The position numbers and the translations under genes were made by a program. From contig CANEXR010000035.1 in assembly GCA_947443815.1 (NCBI GenBank), positions 1-14,992 of the forward strand: a stretch of DNA of 14,992 bases. The letters are read 5' to 3'. Numbering within the stretch: position 1 is the first letter of the stretch; each line of letters opens with the position of its first letter. The notes under the pieces were generated by a model. The model saw nothing but the letters and a program-made list of their open reading frames with translations. It was not told the origin of the DNA and searched no databases. Source of the stretch: Flavobacteriaceae bacterium (lineage in GTDB: Bacteria; Bacteroidota; Bacteroidia; Flavobacteriales; Flavobacteriaceae). Of the stretch, positions 13,196-14,992 are shown in pieces.

Positions 13196-14725
13196 ATGCA
13201 ACACAACGTACTTATTTTAGATTTCGGATCGCAATATACTCAACTTATTGCGCGTAGAGTTCGCGAATTAAATATATTCTGCGAAATTTTTCCATACAAT
13301 CACTTTCCTAGTGATTTATCACCTTACAAAGCAGTAATCCTTGGAGGTAGCCCTTTTTCTGTTAGAGGAGAAGATGCACCACATCCTGATTTATCAGAAA
13401 TCAGAGGAAAACTTCCTATGCTTGCCGTTTGTTACGGAGCACAATATTTATCTCATTTTAGCGGTGGAGAAGTAGCAGCTTCAAATACCAGAGAATATGG
13501 TAGAGCTAATTTGTCTTATATAAAAGAGAATGAAATTTTCTTTGAAGGCGTTTCCGAAAACAGTCAGGTTTGGATGAGTCATAGTGACAGTATAAAAGCT
13601 TTGCCTACAAATGGAGTGAAATTAGCAAGTACTCATGATGTAGAATTTGCAGCCTATAAAATTGAAGGAGAAACTACTTATGCTATTCAATACCATCCAG
13701 AAGTTTTTCATTCTACCGATGGGTCAAAAATGTTAGAAAACTTTTTGGTAAAAATTGCAGAAGTTCCTCAGAATTTCACACCCAATGCTTTTGTTGAAGA
13801 AATGGTAGCTGAATTAAAAGAAAAGTTGCAAGATGATAAAGTAGTTCTTGGACTTTCAGGAGGTGTAGATTCAACAGTAGCCGCTGTTTTATTGCATCAA
13901 GCTATTGGTAAAAACCTATATTGCATTTTTGTAAATAACGGATTGTTACGTAAAAACGAGTTTCAAAATGTATTAGATCAATACAAAGGAATGGGTTTGA
14001 ATGTTAAAGGAGTGGATTCTGGAGATCGTTTTCTGTCCGAATTAGCAGGCGTTAGTGATCCTGAAACCAAACGAAAAATTATTGGACGGGTCTTTATTGA
14101 AGTCTTTGATGATGAATCACATCTTATTGAGGATGTTAAATGGTTGGCTCAAGGCACAATCTATCCAGATGTAATTGAATCTGTTTCTGTAAAAGGACCA
14201 TCAGCTACGATAAAATCACACCATAATGTTGGGGGATTACCAGATTATATGAAATTAAAAATTGTAGAACCACTTCGTATGCTTTTCAAAGATGAGGTAC
14301 GTAGAGTAGGAGCTACATTAGGAATTGATCCAGAATTATTAGGAAGACATCCTTTTCCAGGACCAGGACTATCAATTCGAATTCTAGGAGATATTACCCC
14401 AGAAAAAGTGCAAATTCTTCAAGATGTTGATAAAGTATTTATTGACGGATTGAAATCTTGGGGCTTATATGATAAAGTATGGCAGGCAGGAGCTATATTG
14501 CTTCCTGTAAATAGTGTCGGAGTTATGGGTGATGAGCGTACTTACGAAAAAGTAGTAGCGCTTCGTGCCGTAGAATCAACTGACGGAATGACTGCTGACT
14601 GGGTACATTTGCCTTATGATTTCTTGATGAAAGTATCGAATGATATTATTAATAAAGTAAAAGGAGTGAATCGTGTCGTTTATGACATCAGTTCAAAACC
14701 ACCAGCCACAATAGAATGGGAATAA
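13196..14725 (+). CDS. guaA: GMP synthase (glutamine-hydrolysing)
   Basis: A 509-residue protein converting XMP to GMP with glutamine and ATP, the last step of guanine nucleotide synthesis in the cytoplasm. The class I glutamine amidotransferase domain (about 4-190) has its nucleophile C79 in AVCYGAQ, with H167 and E169 in QYHPE completing the triad. The ATP pyrophosphatase domain (about 195-390) starts with the P-loop SGGVDS at 221-226 and GLSG before it. The dimerisation domain fills the C-terminus and ends with the conserved SKPPATIEWE. The length is close to the 525 of E. coli. I chose the ATG at 13196 because MQHNVLILDFGSQYTQL is the normal N-terminus. A TTG at 13190 is in frame but lies in the promoter-like box. 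No guaB is adjacent. I see no riboswitch in the 75 bp upstream. Confidence 0.98.
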   Translation: MQHNVLILDFGSQYTQLIARRVRELNIFCEIFPYNHFPSDLSPYKAVILGGSPFSVRGEDAPHPDLSEIRGKLPMLAVCYGAQYLSHFSGGEVAASNTREYGRANLSYIKENEIFFEGVSENSQVWMSHSDSIKALPTNGVKLASTHDVEFAAYKIEGETTYAIQYHPEVFHSTDGSKMLENFLVKIAEVPQNFTPNAFVEEMVAELKEKLQDDKVVLGLSGGVDSTVAAVLLHQAIGKNLYCIFVNNGLLRKNEFQNVLDQYKGMGLNVKGVDSGDRFLSELAGVSDPETKRKIIGRVFIEVFDDESHLIEDVKWLAQGTIYPDVIESVSVKGPSATIKSHHNVGGLPDYMKLKIVEPLRMLFKDEVRRVGATLGIDPELLGRHPFPGPGLSIRILGDITPEKVQILQDVDKVFIDGLKSWGLYDKVWQAGAILLPVNSVGVMGDERTYEKVVALRAVESTDGMTADWVHLPYDFLMKVSNDIINKVKGVNRVVYDISSKPPATIEWE

Positions 14726-14783
14726 TACATTAAATTGTATTCTTTTTTTAAATAAGAAGCATTGATTATAATGTTCTTTATAC

Positions 14784-14823
14784 AAACGGTATCAGATTTT
14801 TGGAATAAAATTTGATACCGTTT
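14784..14823 (+). terminator. Hairpin after guaA, probable terminator
   Basis: Arms at 14784-14800 and 14807-14823 pair over 17 bp with one G-T pair and a 6-nt loop; the core is AAACGGTATCA / TGATACCGTTT. It lies 58 bp after the guaA stop and 39 bp before the LysM gene. The run after the stem is only TTTGATTATT, weak for an intrinsic terminator, so it could instead be a transcript-end or processing structure. Confidence 0.55.
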
Positions 14824-14862
14824 GATTATTAATAATTGAATAATTTTATACATAAATATAGG

Positions 14863-14992
14863 ATGAAATATTTTTTTACAATTTGTATTGCTAGCATGTT
14901 GGTTTCGTATACTGCTTTTGCGCAACAAAAAAATACAACTCACAAGGTGGTAAAAGGCGAAACAATTAATCAAATTGCTCAGAAATATAAAG
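14863..14992 (+). CDS. Secreted LysM-domain protein, 5' part only
   Basis: 43 codons are visible before the window ends. A signal peptide (1-20, ending AFA before QQKN) is followed at once by the start of a LysM domain, HKVVKGETINQIAQKYK (27-43). The H/Y-x-V-x-x-G-E-T start and IA.KY helix are diagnostic. LysM modules bind N-acetylglucosamine-containing glycans such as peptidoglycan, so the product is likely a cell-wall-bound periplasmic protein. What follows the LysM domain (more repeats, a peptidase, or a substrate-binding-like domain as in some flavobacterial guaA neighbours) cannot be seen. A weak promoter-like pair (TTG at 14822-14824, TAATTTTA at 14841-14848) lies before it, overlapping the end of the post-guaA hairpin. 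Confidence 0.85.
   Translation, partial: MKYFFTICIASMLVSYTAFAQQKNTTHKVVKGETINQIAQKYK

Noticed and set aside
14680..14973. Minus-strand 97-codon frame at the right end
   Set aside because: It runs antisense through the guaA end, the hairpin and the LysM start, and has no family features.
1..14992. CRISPR arrays, transposons, phage genes, defence islands, tRNA or rRNA genes
   Set aside because: There are no regularly spaced repeats, transposase or integrase motifs, or recognisable structural RNAs. The genes look like housekeeping or envelope functions, with no base-composition shift I can see.

Overview
The window looks like chromosomal DNA from a Bacteroidota bacterium, most likely a Flavobacterium or close relative. 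It is AT-rich, has little recognisable Shine-Dalgarno sequence, and carries several TAnnTTTG-type -7 promoter elements. It also encodes a GldI-type gliding-motility lipoprotein, and the proteins look like flavobacterial versions of their families. It reads as an ordinary core region. I see no insertion sequence, phage gene, CRISPR array, tRNA or rRNA, and no convincing new multi-gene system.

Left part (1-5605): a leftward M16 zinc peptidase (last few residues missing off the left edge) faces away from a rightward GNAT acetyltransferase. The acetyltransferase converges, with only 2 bp between stops, on a leftward family-9 glycosyltransferase. Upstream of that, on the same strand, lies a YieH-like HAD phosphatase.

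Middle (5606-10258): a small rightward protein with an internal repeat ends at a strong bidirectional hairpin terminator. Beyond it is a compact leftward operon transcribed in the order nrnA - gldI - PPIase - PPIase, with gaps of 4, 15 and 28 bp. nrnA encodes a DHH oligoribonuclease/pAp phosphatase. The other three genes encode exported peptidyl-prolyl isomerase or FKBP-fold proteins, two of them tandem paralogues that each fuse a cyclophilin to an FKBP domain. The likely joint theme is folding of envelope and secreted proteins, with a link to gliding and type IX secretion through GldI.

Right part (10259-14992): a leftward CLC antiporter has the signature of the fluoride-exporting CLC-F branch. 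Next is a leftward Rid-family protein lacking the RidA catalytic arginine, ended by a long hairpin with a U tract. A 310-bp divergent intergenic region leads to a rightward secreted proline-rich protein, then guaA (GMP synthase), an inverted repeat, and the start of a secreted LysM protein cut by the right edge.

The most useful observations are: the CLC-F signature without a recognisable fluoride riboswitch; the gldI-linked cyclophilin-FKBP tandem; the possible leaderless starts of guaA and nrnA; the internal repeat in the 146-residue protein; and the Rid protein with an altered active site.
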